Assembly: GCA_014237975.1 (NCBI GenBank)
Contig: JABACA010000001.1
Span: forward strand, 1-64,000
Direction of reading: 5' to 3'
From: Mariniblastus sp.
GTDB lineage: Bacteria > Planctomycetota > Planctomycetia > Pirellulales > Pirellulaceae
Length of the DNA stretch: 64,000 nt
The translations under genes and the position numbers were made by a program. This document shows, piece after piece, positions 9,262 through 19,679 of the stretch. The notes beneath the pieces are model-generated. The model saw nothing but the letters and a program-made list of their open reading frames with translations. It did not search any database and was not told where the DNA came from. Numbering within the stretch: position 1 is the first letter of the stretch; the number at the start of each line of letters is the position of its first letter.

Positions 9262-10302
9262 TCAAAGCTCGATCGTCTTACCCGATAGGACCGATTCGGA
9301 TTGGGCTTGGCATATTTCAATCGCATCCCGAGCCAATTCGCCCGCCAGTATCTCCGATGGATGACCCGTCTTAACCGATTGGGTCGCTTCGCTAATCTCG
9401 GAAATAAATCCCTGTAACGGGTCTGTATTATCCAGGGTTGGCCGTATGACTTCGCCGTCGGCGGTAAGGATCTTAAGCGGCATCGATTCACCCGTATCAC
9501 TGAAGCCAGCAAACTCAAAATGCATGGTGGCTCGCTCAAGGTGAATTTCGAAACCGTGGGTGAACGGTCGGCCCTGTTGGTCGATCACACCGCTCATACT
9601 GGAAACACAAATCTTTGGATCGTCAAAACCAAAAATGGTATTACAATAACTAACGACTGAATTACGGGTTCTACCCGTGCTGCTGACCTGTCGTGGCATG
9701 CCAAACAGTAAACGGATCAAGTGGGCATCGTGGATGTGGAGATCAATTAACGGTCCACCCACCTTGAGAGGATCATAGAAATCTTTTAACCAGGTGGGAT
9801 CCGAGATGACCCGCTTGAAATGTCCCCCCAATAGTGCACCATGTTTTCCCGAGGCAATTTCCTGCCGTGCAAATTCGTACTCGGGGAAGAATGGTAAAAC
9901 GTGTCCGACCTGGAGCGCGACGCCCGCACGTTGACAGGCCTGATTGGCCAGGTCGCAGTCATGCAAATTCAACGCCAGCGGTTTTTCGCAAAATACCTGT
10001 TTGCCGGCGTTGGCAGCGGCCTCAATCGCCATCAAGTGAAAGCTGGGTGGCAGGCAGATGTCGATCAGGTCCAAGGAATCGTCGTTCACCATGTCAGCTA
10101 GGTCGTGGTAGGTGGCAATGCCCGAAAGGTCGACTTTTTCGCCCGGCGGGCCAAAATTTCCCTGGATATCCGTCCAGTCACCGCTGAGCCGTTTTTCATC
10201 CGTTTCACAAATTGCCGCCACCATCACGCCCGGAACTTTTTGATAAGCTAGCCAATGAATCCAACCCATAAACCCAATACCGGCAATTCCTACTTTAAGC
10301 AT
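9262..10302 (-). CDS. Gfo/Idh/MocA family oxidoreductase
   Basis: 'MLKVGIAGIGFMGWIHWLAYQKVPGV', 'VFCEKPLALNL'. Confidence 0.92.
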   Translation of the reverse strand: MLKVGIAGIGFMGWIHWLAYQKVPGVMVAAICETDEKRLSGDWTDIQGNFGPPGEKVDLSGIATYHDLADMVNDDSLDLIDICLPPSFHLMAIEAAANAGKQVFCEKPLALNLHDCDLANQACQRAGVALQVGHVLPFFPEYEFARQEIASGKHGALLGGHFKRVISDPTWLKDFYDPLKVGGPLIDLHIHDAHLIRLLFGMPRQVSSTGRTRNSVVSYCNTIFGFDDPKICVSSMSGVIDQQGRPFTHGFEIHLERATMHFEFAGFSDTGESMPLKILTADGEVIRPTLDNTDPLQGFISEISEATQSVKTGHPSEILAGELARDAIEICQAQSESVLSGKTIEL

Positions 10303-10468
10303 TCGATTTCTTTCCTGGTGTGCCCCGTTGGGGACGTTCAGAATTTTTGATAGCGACTGGCAAAGAACCAAGTAAACAAACTATAATTTGAACGTAATTT
10401 TGGCTTTTCGAAAGATGACATCTCCCCAATTTTATGGGGGCATTTTGAATGGGAACGAGAGGATTGTT

Positions 10469-10876
10469 ATGCCTGTTGAGATGAAACTGGCCAGGATCAT
10501 CATTAGCGAGATCAATGAAAACCAGGTGGTGTTTCTGCGGGAAGTCGATGGTGAACGGCAGTTTCCAATACTGATTGGTATTTTTGAGGCAACCAGTATC
10601 GACCGGCGGGTCAAGGAGATTCCCCGGCCGCGACCGTTGACACACGATTTGTTGGTGGGGATCGTGGAAACACTGGGAGGTGAACTGGACAGTGTGATGA
10701 TCAGCGAGCTCAAAGAGCACACTTACTTCGCGTCCATTCGTTTGCGACACGAGGGGGAGTTGATCGAGATTGACGCTCGACCGTCCGACGCCATTTGCGT
10801 GGCCGTCACCTGTGATCCGCCGTTACCGATTTTCGTCGCCGAAGACGTTTTGGAAGAAGCCATGTCGTCCAACTGA
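10469..10876 (+). CDS. Bifunctional nuclease domain protein (DUF151)
   Basis: 'MKLARIIISEINENQVVFLREVDGERQFPILIGIFEATSIDR...RPLTHDLL...DARPSDAICVAV'. Confidence 0.9.
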   Translation: MPVEMKLARIIISEINENQVVFLREVDGERQFPILIGIFEATSIDRRVKEIPRPRPLTHDLLVGIVETLGGELDSVMISELKEHTYFASIRLRHEGELIEIDARPSDAICVAVTCDPPLPIFVAEDVLEEAMSSN

Positions 10877-10899
10877 TTTGGCAGGGAAATGCGAGTTGC

Positions 10900-11433
10900 T
10901 CAAAAATTCCCGCCATCGAACGCCATCGATGCAACGGCCATCGCGAAATATAACAAGCCCATCAGGGCGTAAAACCCGGTACTGACGATTCCCAGGATCA
11001 TGCCAACACGGGTCAACGATTCACCGGACGGATCCATTCTGCCGGCCTTTATTTTACTTAAATCTGATGCGCCCAAAATCCACGCCAAAATTCCTGGTAC
11101 CAAAAAACAATTACAACCAACGAGGGAAATAATCCCCAACGCCAGGATCAATCCGCCCCGGTGCGCCACCGTGTATTGTGGAACGCCACCCGCCGTTGTC
11201 GACTGGTAAGGGTTGGCATCGGTTGTCTGGGATTTTGGTTGAGAGAAATCGGTAGGTGGTTGCGTAAAAGTGTTGCCCGTTCCCCCGGCGTTTGCGGAAT
11301 CGACGGGGGCAGTCGTCGACATCGGGATCATGTTGATGAATTCGCACTTGGGGCATTTTGCCTGTTTGCCGGCATGTTCCGAGGGAACTCGCAAGGTACT
11401 TAGGCATTGTTTGCATTGGAATTCGATCGACAT
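10900..11433 (-). CDS. Zinc-ribbon plus DUF4190 membrane protein
   Basis: N-terminal C-x2-C...C-x2-C; C-terminal 'LALGIISLVGC...GILAWILGASDLSKIKAGRMDPSGE' as in DUF4190. Confidence 0.8.
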   Translation of the reverse strand: MSIEFQCKQCLSTLRVPSEHAGKQAKCPKCEFINMIPMSTTAPVDSANAGGTGNTFTQPPTDFSQPKSQTTDANPYQSTTAGGVPQYTVAHRGGLILALGIISLVGCNCFLVPGILAWILGASDLSKIKAGRMDPSGESLTRVGMILGIVSTGFYALMGLLYFAMAVASMAFDGGNF

Positions 11434-11602
11434 GTTATTGAGCGCTCCAGCGGAACAAGCGATGGGGAAAGGGCCAAGTCAAGAGGGATCAATATACCGG
11501 TAAGTTTTAATGCAAGACAAGCACGAGATGGTCTTCGTGTCAGCTGTCGTATTATCGGTCAAATAAATGATGAATCCAGTAAAAATTGCAAACTAGCTTT
11601 GG

Positions 11603-12730
11603 CTAGAATGAATTTAGCCCGTAGGAAGCCTTTTCTTCCGGCTCGTCGCGGCGAATCAGGTTCATCTGTTTTGTGATTTCATCCAGATGATGGATGTATC
11701 GTCGAGTCAAAACCAATCCACCCGAATCAACGCCTGGCAACAAGATGCGGCTTGTAAACAGACCTGGTACAAGTTCAATCCGAGTGGATCGATCCAACAA
11801 GACGGATTTTGTTGGAAGGAGAAATCTTCGCTGTGTTATCCGCCAACCGTCGTCGGTGGTTTCAAATAACAGTTTTGATTTGGCAGGGAACGGGCCCCAG
11901 TCTCGCTGGTTGAAAACCTGGATGTGAGAATGAGATGGCACACCATACGACGGAAATAGCTGTGCCAGGATCGGGTCCAGGAAAACATGTCTTGCATAAA
12001 CCACTCTTCGATGGATCCAGCGAAAAACAACCAGGCAAGCAAAAAACAACAAGAGATTAATGACGGTCGCTGTCAGCGGGCTGTAAGCATAAATCGCCAT
12101 CAAGCACCCGCAAACGGATTTGTTGGTTGCTTCCAGCAGGGCGTCAACGGCGGGAACGGGAGTTAGCCAGGCAAGGATCTCCAGGAAAAACTTGATGGTA
12201 TTGATCACGATAATGTTAAAAACGGCGGCCACGCACAACAACGTTTCGGTGGTCAGAGAAAACAGGCCCATGGCCAGGACGGCCGTTTCGGGCGATGGTT
12301 CATGGCTTGATGATGCGGCGATGCGTATGATCAACAGGGTAATGATGCCGGCATACGTTTCGACCTGGTCAAGGGCCTGAGCAATTGGCTTGCTGACTTT
12401 GGTCAAGCGAGGCAGCGACGTCAGCAGGGTGAGTGTCAGGAATATCCAAAAAACGTATGGGTTTTGCAGAACCGGGTTGGAGCTGATGAATTGGTTGTTC
12501 TCCAGAAAGGTTCCTTCTGCGATCTGTGACATGCCTGCCAAACAGGTAATCCCGAAAAACGGAGAGATGGCAATGGGGGCCAAGGGCCCAAGCCACTCGG
12601 AAGCTGTCACCGTCTCCGTCAGACGATTCGCTTTGGCACGATCGTGTTGATCCAAACGGTCGGGTTGAAAAGACCAAAGTGAGATCAATCCCACTGCCGC
12701 AACGAGCAGTTTCGCGGTGAACAGATTCAC
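11603..12730 (-). CDS. Hypothetical multi-pass membrane protein
   Basis: 375 aa ORF with several TM segments; no family recognised. Confidence 0.7.
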   Translation of the reverse strand: MNLFTAKLLVAAVGLISLWSFQPDRLDQHDRAKANRLTETVTASEWLGPLAPIAISPFFGITCLAGMSQIAEGTFLENNQFISSNPVLQNPYVFWIFLTLTLLTSLPRLTKVSKPIAQALDQVETYAGIITLLIIRIAASSSHEPSPETAVLAMGLFSLTTETLLCVAAVFNIIVINTIKFFLEILAWLTPVPAVDALLEATNKSVCGCLMAIYAYSPLTATVINLLLFFACLVVFRWIHRRVVYARHVFLDPILAQLFPSYGVPSHSHIQVFNQRDWGPFPAKSKLLFETTDDGWRITQRRFLLPTKSVLLDRSTRIELVPGLFTSRILLPGVDSGGLVLTRRYIHHLDEITKQMNLIRRDEPEEKASYGLNSF

Positions 12731-13025
12731 AGGTTGGGTCTCCTGAAAACAGGCCGGTAACGGTGTAGAGCTAATCGATTACCGGGTGGTGTTTTTACAA
12801 CCCGTATAACGACATGGGTTAATTGATCCCTACCCGAGGAATTGTAGCAGTTTCCAGTCGTCAGAATGCCAGAGAACGGATGGACTAGTCGTTGGTTACG
12901 ACCGTGATGCGGAGGTGAGATTGGTCGGCGGATGTACAGCTGAATAGGTTGATTATCTAGAACGGTTGTGGTTGGTAAGTCGAATACTGGAAACCGGCCC
13001 GGTAAATGCCAATAAAACAATGCCA

Positions 13026-13056
13026 ATAAAAAAAGCCCGCCTTGAGAGGCGGGCAT
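13026..13056 (-). terminator. Intrinsic terminator of the 13083..13316 gene
   Basis: Minus strand GCCCGCCT-ctca-AGGCGGGC followed by a T-run. Confidence 0.9.
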
Positions 13057-13082
13057 CGATTTATACAACTTGTCCGGGAAAA

Positions 13083-13316
13083 CTATTCGCGTGGGCGAAC
13101 CGCTCCGGTCAGTCCGGAATAATCTTCGCGGTCGTCATGATGCCACAACGGCTGACCGGAAAGCACTCGCTTTCTCAGCGCTTCGATTTTTGCTTCGGAA
13201 CCTGCCGGGGCATCGGTAGGAATGAAGCAAACATCTTCATTTGGAACAAAGTCCTCATCATGACCGTATTCGAGAATTGCCTCGAATACGTTGTTAATTA
13301 ACTTGTTTTGAGACAT
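13083..13316 (-). CDS. Conserved-looking small hypothetical protein
   Basis: 77 aa charged ORF followed by a strong terminator. Confidence 0.65.
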   Translation of the reverse strand: MSQNKLINNVFEAILEYGHDEDFVPNEDVCFIPTDAPAGSEAKIEALRKRVLSGQPLWHHDDREDYSGLTGAVRPRE

Positions 13317-13733
13317 AGCTCATATACCTTTGGACAAAAATTTATTGTTTTAGTTCGACAAGTTACAAGTACCAACGACGACCACGTAATGATTGCGAAC
13401 CAATTAAGAACCGAAAAAGGGCAACAGTGTTTAACGAGCAATTCCACCAATGTTTGAAAATTCAGCCGCGGATGACTCGGCAGCTAGAATGTAGAAGGTG
13501 GTCGTTCTATTACCTACCCGGATCATTATTGACGGCAACAGCGCGAAGTCAAGAAAATTTAGTGTATAAAGGCTCGAATGGCCGACCTTGATGATCCCTA
13601 AGGATTAGCTGGTTAACGAGAACTGCCGGTTTGTGTTCATAATAGGTGAAACCACTTACCCCAGTCACGCCTCTATGGGTGTATACGTCACCCAATAAGC
13701 TGCATAAGTTGATTCAATGTGAGCAGTTACGAA

Positions 13734-14165
13734 ATGCAATGGTATCAAAGAAAGTTGATTTTATCCCCCAAAAGCCGTGGATTTCATCTCATTACGCGGG
13801 ACATTCTGAAGCAAATTCCGGAAATCGTTGATATTCAAATTGGTTTTTTGCAGGCCTTTCTCCAGCATACTTCGGCTTCGATCAGCCTTAATGAAAATGC
13901 GGATCCGGATGTGCGAGTCGATATGGAGACAGCCGTGAACCACATTTGCCCGGAAGATATGCCGTTTATCCATACCTGTGAGGGAAGTGACGACATGCCG
14001 GCTCATGTAAAATCATCCCTGATTGGTTGCCAACTGATGGTGCCCATCAGCGAGGGTGAATTGGCGTTGGGCACCTGGCAGGGCGTTTATCTGTGTGAGC
14101 ATCGCAATCAGGGTGGACCTCGCCGACTTGTGCTCACGGTTTTTGGACAGCCGTACCAGCCCTAG
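13734..14165 (+). CDS. YjbQ / secondary thiamine-phosphate synthase family protein
   Basis: 'FLQAFLQHTSASISLNENADPDVRVDMETAVNHICPED...GTWQGVYLCEHRNQGGPR'. Confidence 0.93.
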   Translation: MQWYQRKLILSPKSRGFHLITRDILKQIPEIVDIQIGFLQAFLQHTSASISLNENADPDVRVDMETAVNHICPEDMPFIHTCEGSDDMPAHVKSSLIGCQLMVPISEGELALGTWQGVYLCEHRNQGGPRRLVLTVFGQPYQP

Positions 14166-14339
14166 AGTGCTGGCCAAATTGACGGCTCATTGCAGTCGTC
14201 CTCGGAGTCGGCACCTGGAATTCTGGTTTGGGAAGCGGTCAGGGCAGATTTTCATTGGTCGGACCGACGTAGTTAAAACTCCGCGGGCAAACCGTTAGAC
14301 TTACAATCACACCGTTTCGTCCTTTGTTAGTTGAGTATT

Positions 14340-15314
14340 ATGCCAATGTCTCTGAATCGACGAGATTTAATCAAGACCAGTGCCGCTGCCATGGCGGTAG
14401 GTGCCATGAATCGGGGTGCCGCTCCAGGTTCAGTTCCGCAAGATAACATCCGAAAATCCGTTCCGAGTTTTGTCCCCAATCGGATAGGCATTTCTACCTA
14501 TTCGTTCTGGCGTTTCCGGGATGATTCCAAGTTGACGATTCCCAAGTGCATTGATCTTGCAGCTGAAATGGGATTTGACGGTGTGGAGTTACTGCGTATC
14601 CAGATGGAAGAAGATTCAGATAGTTACTTACAGAAAATTAAGCGGCGGGCATTTGTTAATGGACTTGATTTGATCGGGATGTCGACACATCAAGGTTTTG
14701 TATCACCGGATGCCGCGGTGCGAAAACAAAATGTGGATAAGACCATTGGCTTTATTGAAATGGCTTATAAATTGGGCATCCCAACGATTCGTGTGAATAC
14801 CGGGCGGTGGGGCACCACCAAATCGTTTGATCAATTGATGGCTGACAAAGGGATCGAGCAACGCCTGGAGGGCTACACCGATGACCAGGGATTCCAGTGG
14901 GTGATTGATTCATTATCCGAATGCTTGCCTGCTGCCGAGAAGTGTGGTGTTATCCTGGGATTAGAGAATCACTGGGGTCTGGGCCGAACGGCGGAAGGCG
15001 TCATGCGCATTATCAACGCCATTGATAGTCCCTGGTTGCAGGCTACGTTGGACACGGGCAATTTTTTTGAACGTCGTGAGAAGCAGTTTAAAATGATGGC
15101 GGCCCATACCGTATTGGTTCAGGCCAAAACCTATTATGGCGGTGGTACCTGGTACACGATTGATATCGACTACGACGAAATCGCGAAAATTCTCCAGTCG
15201 GCCAACTACCGGGGATATATTTCCCTCGAGTTCGAAGGCGAAGAAGATTACCAGACGGCGATTCCCCAAAGCCTTGAAATGCTTCGCGCCGCATTCGGCA
15301 AACGTCAGTCATGA
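14340..15314 (+). CDS. Sugar phosphate isomerase/epimerase (TIM barrel) with Tat-like signal
   Basis: 'NRRDLIKTSAAAMAVGA' then 'IGISTYSFWRF...FDGVELLR...LGLENHWGLG...YRGYISLEFEGEED'. Confidence 0.88.
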   Translation: MPMSLNRRDLIKTSAAAMAVGAMNRGAAPGSVPQDNIRKSVPSFVPNRIGISTYSFWRFRDDSKLTIPKCIDLAAEMGFDGVELLRIQMEEDSDSYLQKIKRRAFVNGLDLIGMSTHQGFVSPDAAVRKQNVDKTIGFIEMAYKLGIPTIRVNTGRWGTTKSFDQLMADKGIEQRLEGYTDDQGFQWVIDSLSECLPAAEKCGVILGLENHWGLGRTAEGVMRIINAIDSPWLQATLDTGNFFERREKQFKMMAAHTVLVQAKTYYGGGTWYTIDIDYDEIAKILQSANYRGYISLEFEGEEDYQTAIPQSLEMLRAAFGKRQS

Positions 15315-15338
15315 GATTAAACGGAGGCGGAATTTCGA

Positions 15339-18161
15339 GTGGCTGCCATCGCCAACGCTGAGAGCTTGTCGCAGATACGGATCCGGCATGCGCGTACGAA
15401 CAACCTGAAAGATGTCAGCGTGGATATTCCCCGGGACTGCTTGGTTGTGATTACCGGGCGGAGTGGTTCCGGCAAGAGTTCGCTTGCGATCGACACGTTG
15501 TTTGCCGAAGGCCAACGGCAGTACATTGAGAGTCTGTCGATCTACGCTCGCCAGTTTTTTGATCAATCCTCCCGGGCGGATGTTGAACTGGTTGAAGGTT
15601 TGCTGCCAACCATTTGCCTGGACCAAAAACCGGTTTCGGTCGGGCCTCGTTCTACCGTCGGAACCGTGGCTGAAATCTATGATTACCTGCGCGTATTGAT
15701 GGCTCGGGTGGCCGACATCCATTGTTATCAATGTGGAATCCCGATTCAGCAACAGAGCGTTGAACAGATTGCGGAATCCGTTTTGGCCCTGCCGGAGAAC
15801 ACCAAAGTGATGATCATGGCACCACTGGTCGCCGGGCGAAAAGGCAAGCATCTGGAGGTTTTTCAGCAGATTCGCCGTGAACGATTGATCCGGGTGAGAC
15901 TCGATGGAGAGATTTTTGATATCGATCAATTACCGGAATTGACGGGTCGAAAGAGTGTTTCGATCGATGCAGTGACGGATCGGATCATTATACGACCTGG
16001 TATCGAGAACCGACTATTTGAATCGATTGAGTTGGCAGCCAAGATGAGTGGTGGACAAGTATTGACTTGTTTCCAGTTGCGCGAAAACGAGCGACAGGTG
16101 GATCCATGGCAAGAACGCCTGTTCAGTACGGAATACGCCTGCGCTGAGTGTGAAATCAGTTATGCCGAGGTGCAGCCGCGGACGTTCAGCTTTAACAGCC
16201 CCTATGGTGCCTGTCAGACATGCGACGGCTTGGGTTTCGTCGAGCAGTTTGATCACGACCTGGTCATTCCGGATGGTGACTTGTCGATCGATCGGGGAGC
16301 CGTCGCTCCATGGAAAGGCCTGGCCCGCAAGAAAATTGATTCCTGGTTGGGCCAACTGGAGCCCTTGATGCGTGACATCCAACTTGATGAAACCACACCC
16401 TTAAACCAACTCGACAAATCTGCCTGGAAAAAGCTGATGGATTCGCGGTCGCGGCAGGCGCCTGGGATATTGGTCCTGTTGGAAAAAGAGCTGGCAACAA
16501 CGCCACGAGAAACGCGGCAGGATGTGCTCAGGTCGTTCCGCACCCAGTCGGCATGCATGGAATGTGAAGGGTCCCGACTGAATCGACAGGCCAGGGCTGC
16601 CCGGTTAGGTGGCCAGTCAATTGGCCAGATAACGAGTTTGTCGATTGCAGAGCTGCGTCCATTTCTGGAATCGATCTGTTTCGAAGATCATCGTCAGCAG
16701 ATTGCGCCAGCGATTATTTCTGAAATCTGCCAACGTCTGCTGTTTCTGGAAAAGGTTGGTGTATCCTACCTGACGCTCAATCGCCCCGCCGATACCCTCA
16801 GCGGTGGTGAGACGCAGCGGGTCCGGTTGGCTACAGCGATCGGCGGTGGGCTGACCAACGTCTGTTACGTGCTGGACGAACCAACCGTTGGCTTGCATCA
16901 ACGAGACAACGAAAGGTTGATTGCCGCGATCCAGGAGTTGCGGCAGCAAGGTAACTCGATGGTCATCGTGGAACATGACGAAACCATGATTCGTGCTGCC
17001 GATCATGTGATTGATGTCGGGCCAGGTGCCGGGGCTTTGGGCGGCAGGATCATTGCCCAGGGTGATGCGGCGGCGATTGAGCAGTGCAATGAAAGTCTGA
17101 CCGGCCAATATCTTTCAGGACAAAGAAGGATCGAAATTCCTCGAGAGCGCCGTACGGCCGCCAAAAGCCGTAGCCTGCAGTTGGATCAGGCAAGTGGCAA
17201 TAATCTCAAAAATATCGATGTCAGGTTCCCGCTCGGTTTGTTCAACTGCGTAACGGGTGTCAGTGGTTCGGGCAAAAGCACGCTGATTAATGAAACGTTA
17301 GCCCCGGCGCTGCGGAGGAAACTGGGACTGAGTACACCTTTCGTTGCGCCTTGCAAATCCCTGCGGGGCAGCAAGGGAATTGACAAGTTGGTTCAAGTGG
17401 ATCAGCGGCCGATTGGACGTACGCCGCGAGGATGTGCCGCGACTTACAGCGGGGTTTTTGATGAAATCCGAAAGGTGTTCGCGGCAACCAAGCTCGCCCG
17501 TCAACGCGGCTTTGGCGTTTCTCGTTTTAGCTTTAATTCGAAATCGGGGTGGTGCCCTGATTGCCAGGGTTACGGGTTGCGGCGCATTACCATGAACTTT
17601 CTGCCCGATATGTTTGTCGAATGCACCTCCTGCCAGGGTCAACGGTTTAATCTCCAGACACTCCAGGTCCGCTATGCCGACTTGTCGATTGCAGATGTCC
17701 TGGCCATGCCAATCAGTGATGCGTGTATCGCATTCGAAAATTTTTCCCGGATTCACGCGATCCTCAAGAGCCTCGAGGATGTCGGTTTGGGATACTTGCC
17801 ATTGGGACAGCCTTCGACCACGCTGTCGGGAGGGGAAGCTCAACGTATCAAGCTGGCGACTGAATTGTCGCAGAAGAACACGGGAAACACGCTTTACCTG
17901 CTGGATGAACCGACAACAGGATTGCATTTTGAAGATGTTCGCAATTTGCTCAAGGTCCTGCAACAACTGGTGGATGCTGGAAACACCGTGATTGTCATTG
18001 AGCACAACCTCGATGTGATCAAGTGTGCTGACTGGATCGTTGACATGGGGCCTGACGGCGGTGTTGAAGGTGGTTTCGTGGTTGCGACGGGAATTCCGGA
18101 ACAGGTTGCCTCGGTCGCAGAGTCCATTACAGGGCAGTATCTGAAGGACGTTTTGAAGTGA
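15339..18161 (+). CDS. uvrA: Excinuclease ABC subunit A
   Basis: Two ABC ATPase halves ('[28 protein letters not shown]', '[15 protein letters not shown]'), CxxC Zn motifs, '[17 protein letters not shown]'. Confidence 0.94.
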   Translation: MAAIANAESLSQIRIRHARTNNLKDVSVDIPRDCLVVITGRSGSGKSSLAIDTLFAEGQRQYIESLSIYARQFFDQSSRADVELVEGLLPTICLDQKPVSVGPRSTVGTVAEIYDYLRVLMARVADIHCYQCGIPIQQQSVEQIAESVLALPENTKVMIMAPLVAGRKGKHLEVFQQIRRERLIRVRLDGEIFDIDQLPELTGRKSVSIDAVTDRIIIRPGIENRLFESIELAAKMSGGQVLTCFQLRENERQVDPWQERLFSTEYACAECEISYAEVQPRTFSFNSPYGACQTCDGLGFVEQFDHDLVIPDGDLSIDRGAVAPWKGLARKKIDSWLGQLEPLMRDIQLDETTPLNQLDKSAWKKLMDSRSRQAPGILVLLEKELATTPRETRQDVLRSFRTQSACMECEGSRLNRQARAARLGGQSIGQITSLSIAELRPFLESICFEDHRQQIAPAIISEICQRLLFLEKVGVSYLTLNRPADTLSGGETQRVRLATAIGGGLTNVCYVLDEPTVGLHQRDNERLIAAIQELRQQGNSMVIVEHDETMIRAADHVIDVGPGAGALGGRIIAQGDAAAIEQCNESLTGQYLSGQRRIEIPRERRTAAKSRSLQLDQASGNNLKNIDVRFPLGLFNCVTGVSGSGKSTLINETLAPALRRKLGLSTPFVAPCKSLRGSKGIDKLVQVDQRPIGRTPRGCAATYSGVFDEIRKVFAATKLARQRGFGVSRFSFNSKSGWCPDCQGYGLRRITMNFLPDMFVECTSCQGQRFNLQTLQVRYADLSIADVLAMPISDACIAFENFSRIHAILKSLEDVGLGYLPLGQPSTTLSGGEAQRIKLATELSQKNTGNTLYLLDEPTTGLHFEDVRNLLKVLQQLVDAGNTVIVIEHNLDVIKCADWIVDMGPDGGVEGGFVVATGIPEQVASVAESITGQYLKDVLK

Positions 18162-18394
18162 TTTCAGGAGGGATGCCAGTCAACGTCGGGTGGGTGCTGG
18201 CCAAGTGTCTCCAGGCAGCTGATGCAGGCTGGCGGGGGGCTCGCAACGCGGGGTATTCAAGATCATCGTTTCAACCGGAATATTCTGTTGCAGATTGCGC
18301 CGGAGAACGAGAGTCAGGTGAAAATGCTACTAGCCATTAAAAGTCAAATGATGCAGAATCGCCTGAGGCAATTTTATTGTTTTGAGCTCTAGCC

Positions 18395-19540
18395 GTGAAA
18401 AAAATCTATCTAGATTACAACGCGACCACGCCGGTCGCCCCCAGTGTTGTCGACAGTATGCAGCCGTTTTTTACCGAGCATTTCGGTAATCCATCATCCG
18501 GTTACAGCCTGGGAAGAGCGGCGGCTGAGGCGATCGAGGATGGCAGATCCAAAGTTGCATCACTGTTGGGTTGTGACCTGGAAGAGATCATTTTTACCAG
18601 CGGGGGGACCGAGGCAAATAACTTGGCCATTTGTGGAACCCTGTTTCGTGTTGGTCCCGCAGCGGCGGGGCACATGGTCATTTCGTCGATCGAACATCCT
18701 GCTGTTACCGAGCCGGCCCGTTTCATGGAACGACTCGGTTACGGACTGACGGTAGTGGAATGTGACTCCAACGGGTACGTCCATCCCTCGACGGTCGAAG
18801 CGGCCCTGCAGGATGATACCCGGTTGGTCAGTATCATGCACGCCAATAACGAGGTTGGTACGGTTCAGCCGATTCGGCAAATTGCCGAGATCTGTCACGG
18901 TCGAGACATCCTGGTTCATACCGATGCCTCCCAGTCGGCTGGCAAGATTCACAGCATGGTAGATGAACTTGGCGTCGATATGTTGACCATTGCAGGACAC
19001 AAACTGTACGGACCCAAGGGTGTGGGAGCCCTCTACGTACGTTCCGGTGTTGCCCTGGAGCCTTTTCTGCGCGGCGGTGGCCAGGAGCGGGGATTGCGAG
19101 CCGGAACCGAGAACACGCCGCTGATTGTCGGGTTGGGGCAAGCTGCCTATTTGTCTTTCAATTGCCTGAATGAAACCATCCCGCGGCTGACGGAATTACG
19201 GGACAAGCTGCAGAATAAACTGACCGACGGTATCCCCGGGCTGGTGGTCCATGCTGAAAAGGTGGAACGGTTGCCCAACACACTGAGTGTCAGTTTTCCG
19301 GGAACCAGCGGGCAGGAAATGTTGAGACGTGTCCCCGAAATGTGTGCGTCGACCGGATCGGCTTGTCACAGTGGATCGGAAATGCAGTCAGTCACGCTGA
19401 CTGCCATGCGGGTGGACCTGGAAATCATCCGCGGTACCGTGCGGTTGAGCCTGGGATGGAATACCAGCGAGGAAGATCTCGACCGCGCTGCCAACCTCCT
19501 GCTGGATGCCTGGGAGATGTTAACCACTCAATCGGCCTGA
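18395..19540 (+). CDS. Cysteine desulfurase, IscS/NifS family
   Basis: 'KIYLDYNATTPVAPSV...FTSGGTEANNLAI...AGHKLYGPKGVGALYVR...STGSACHSG'. Confidence 0.94.
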   Translation: MKKIYLDYNATTPVAPSVVDSMQPFFTEHFGNPSSGYSLGRAAAEAIEDGRSKVASLLGCDLEEIIFTSGGTEANNLAICGTLFRVGPAAAGHMVISSIEHPAVTEPARFMERLGYGLTVVECDSNGYVHPSTVEAALQDDTRLVSIMHANNEVGTVQPIRQIAEICHGRDILVHTDASQSAGKIHSMVDELGVDMLTIAGHKLYGPKGVGALYVRSGVALEPFLRGGGQERGLRAGTENTPLIVGLGQAAYLSFNCLNETIPRLTELRDKLQNKLTDGIPGLVVHAEKVERLPNTLSVSFPGTSGQEMLRRVPEMCASTGSACHSGSEMQSVTLTAMRVDLEIIRGTVRLSLGWNTSEEDLDRAANLLLDAWEMLTTQSA

Positions 19541-19617
19541 TAGGCGGTTCTGGCCTGGGGTCGCGGTGGCCAGGCGGCCTGTCCATAACCGGTTGATCTC
19601 TCAAACGGCTGGTAAGT

Positions 19618-19649
19618 AAAAAAACGCACGCGAGCCAGTCTCGCGTGCG
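19618..19649 (-). terminator. Intrinsic terminator of the 19680..21041 gene
   Basis: Minus strand CGCACGCGA-gactggc-TCGCGTGCG followed by a T-run. Confidence 0.9.
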
Positions 19650-19679
19650 CCGATTTTGGGTTAAATGTTTACGACCAAA

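Noticed and set aside
15309-18127. Several antisense ORFs across uvrA
   Set aside because: Shadow ORFs; uvrA sense frame is unambiguous.
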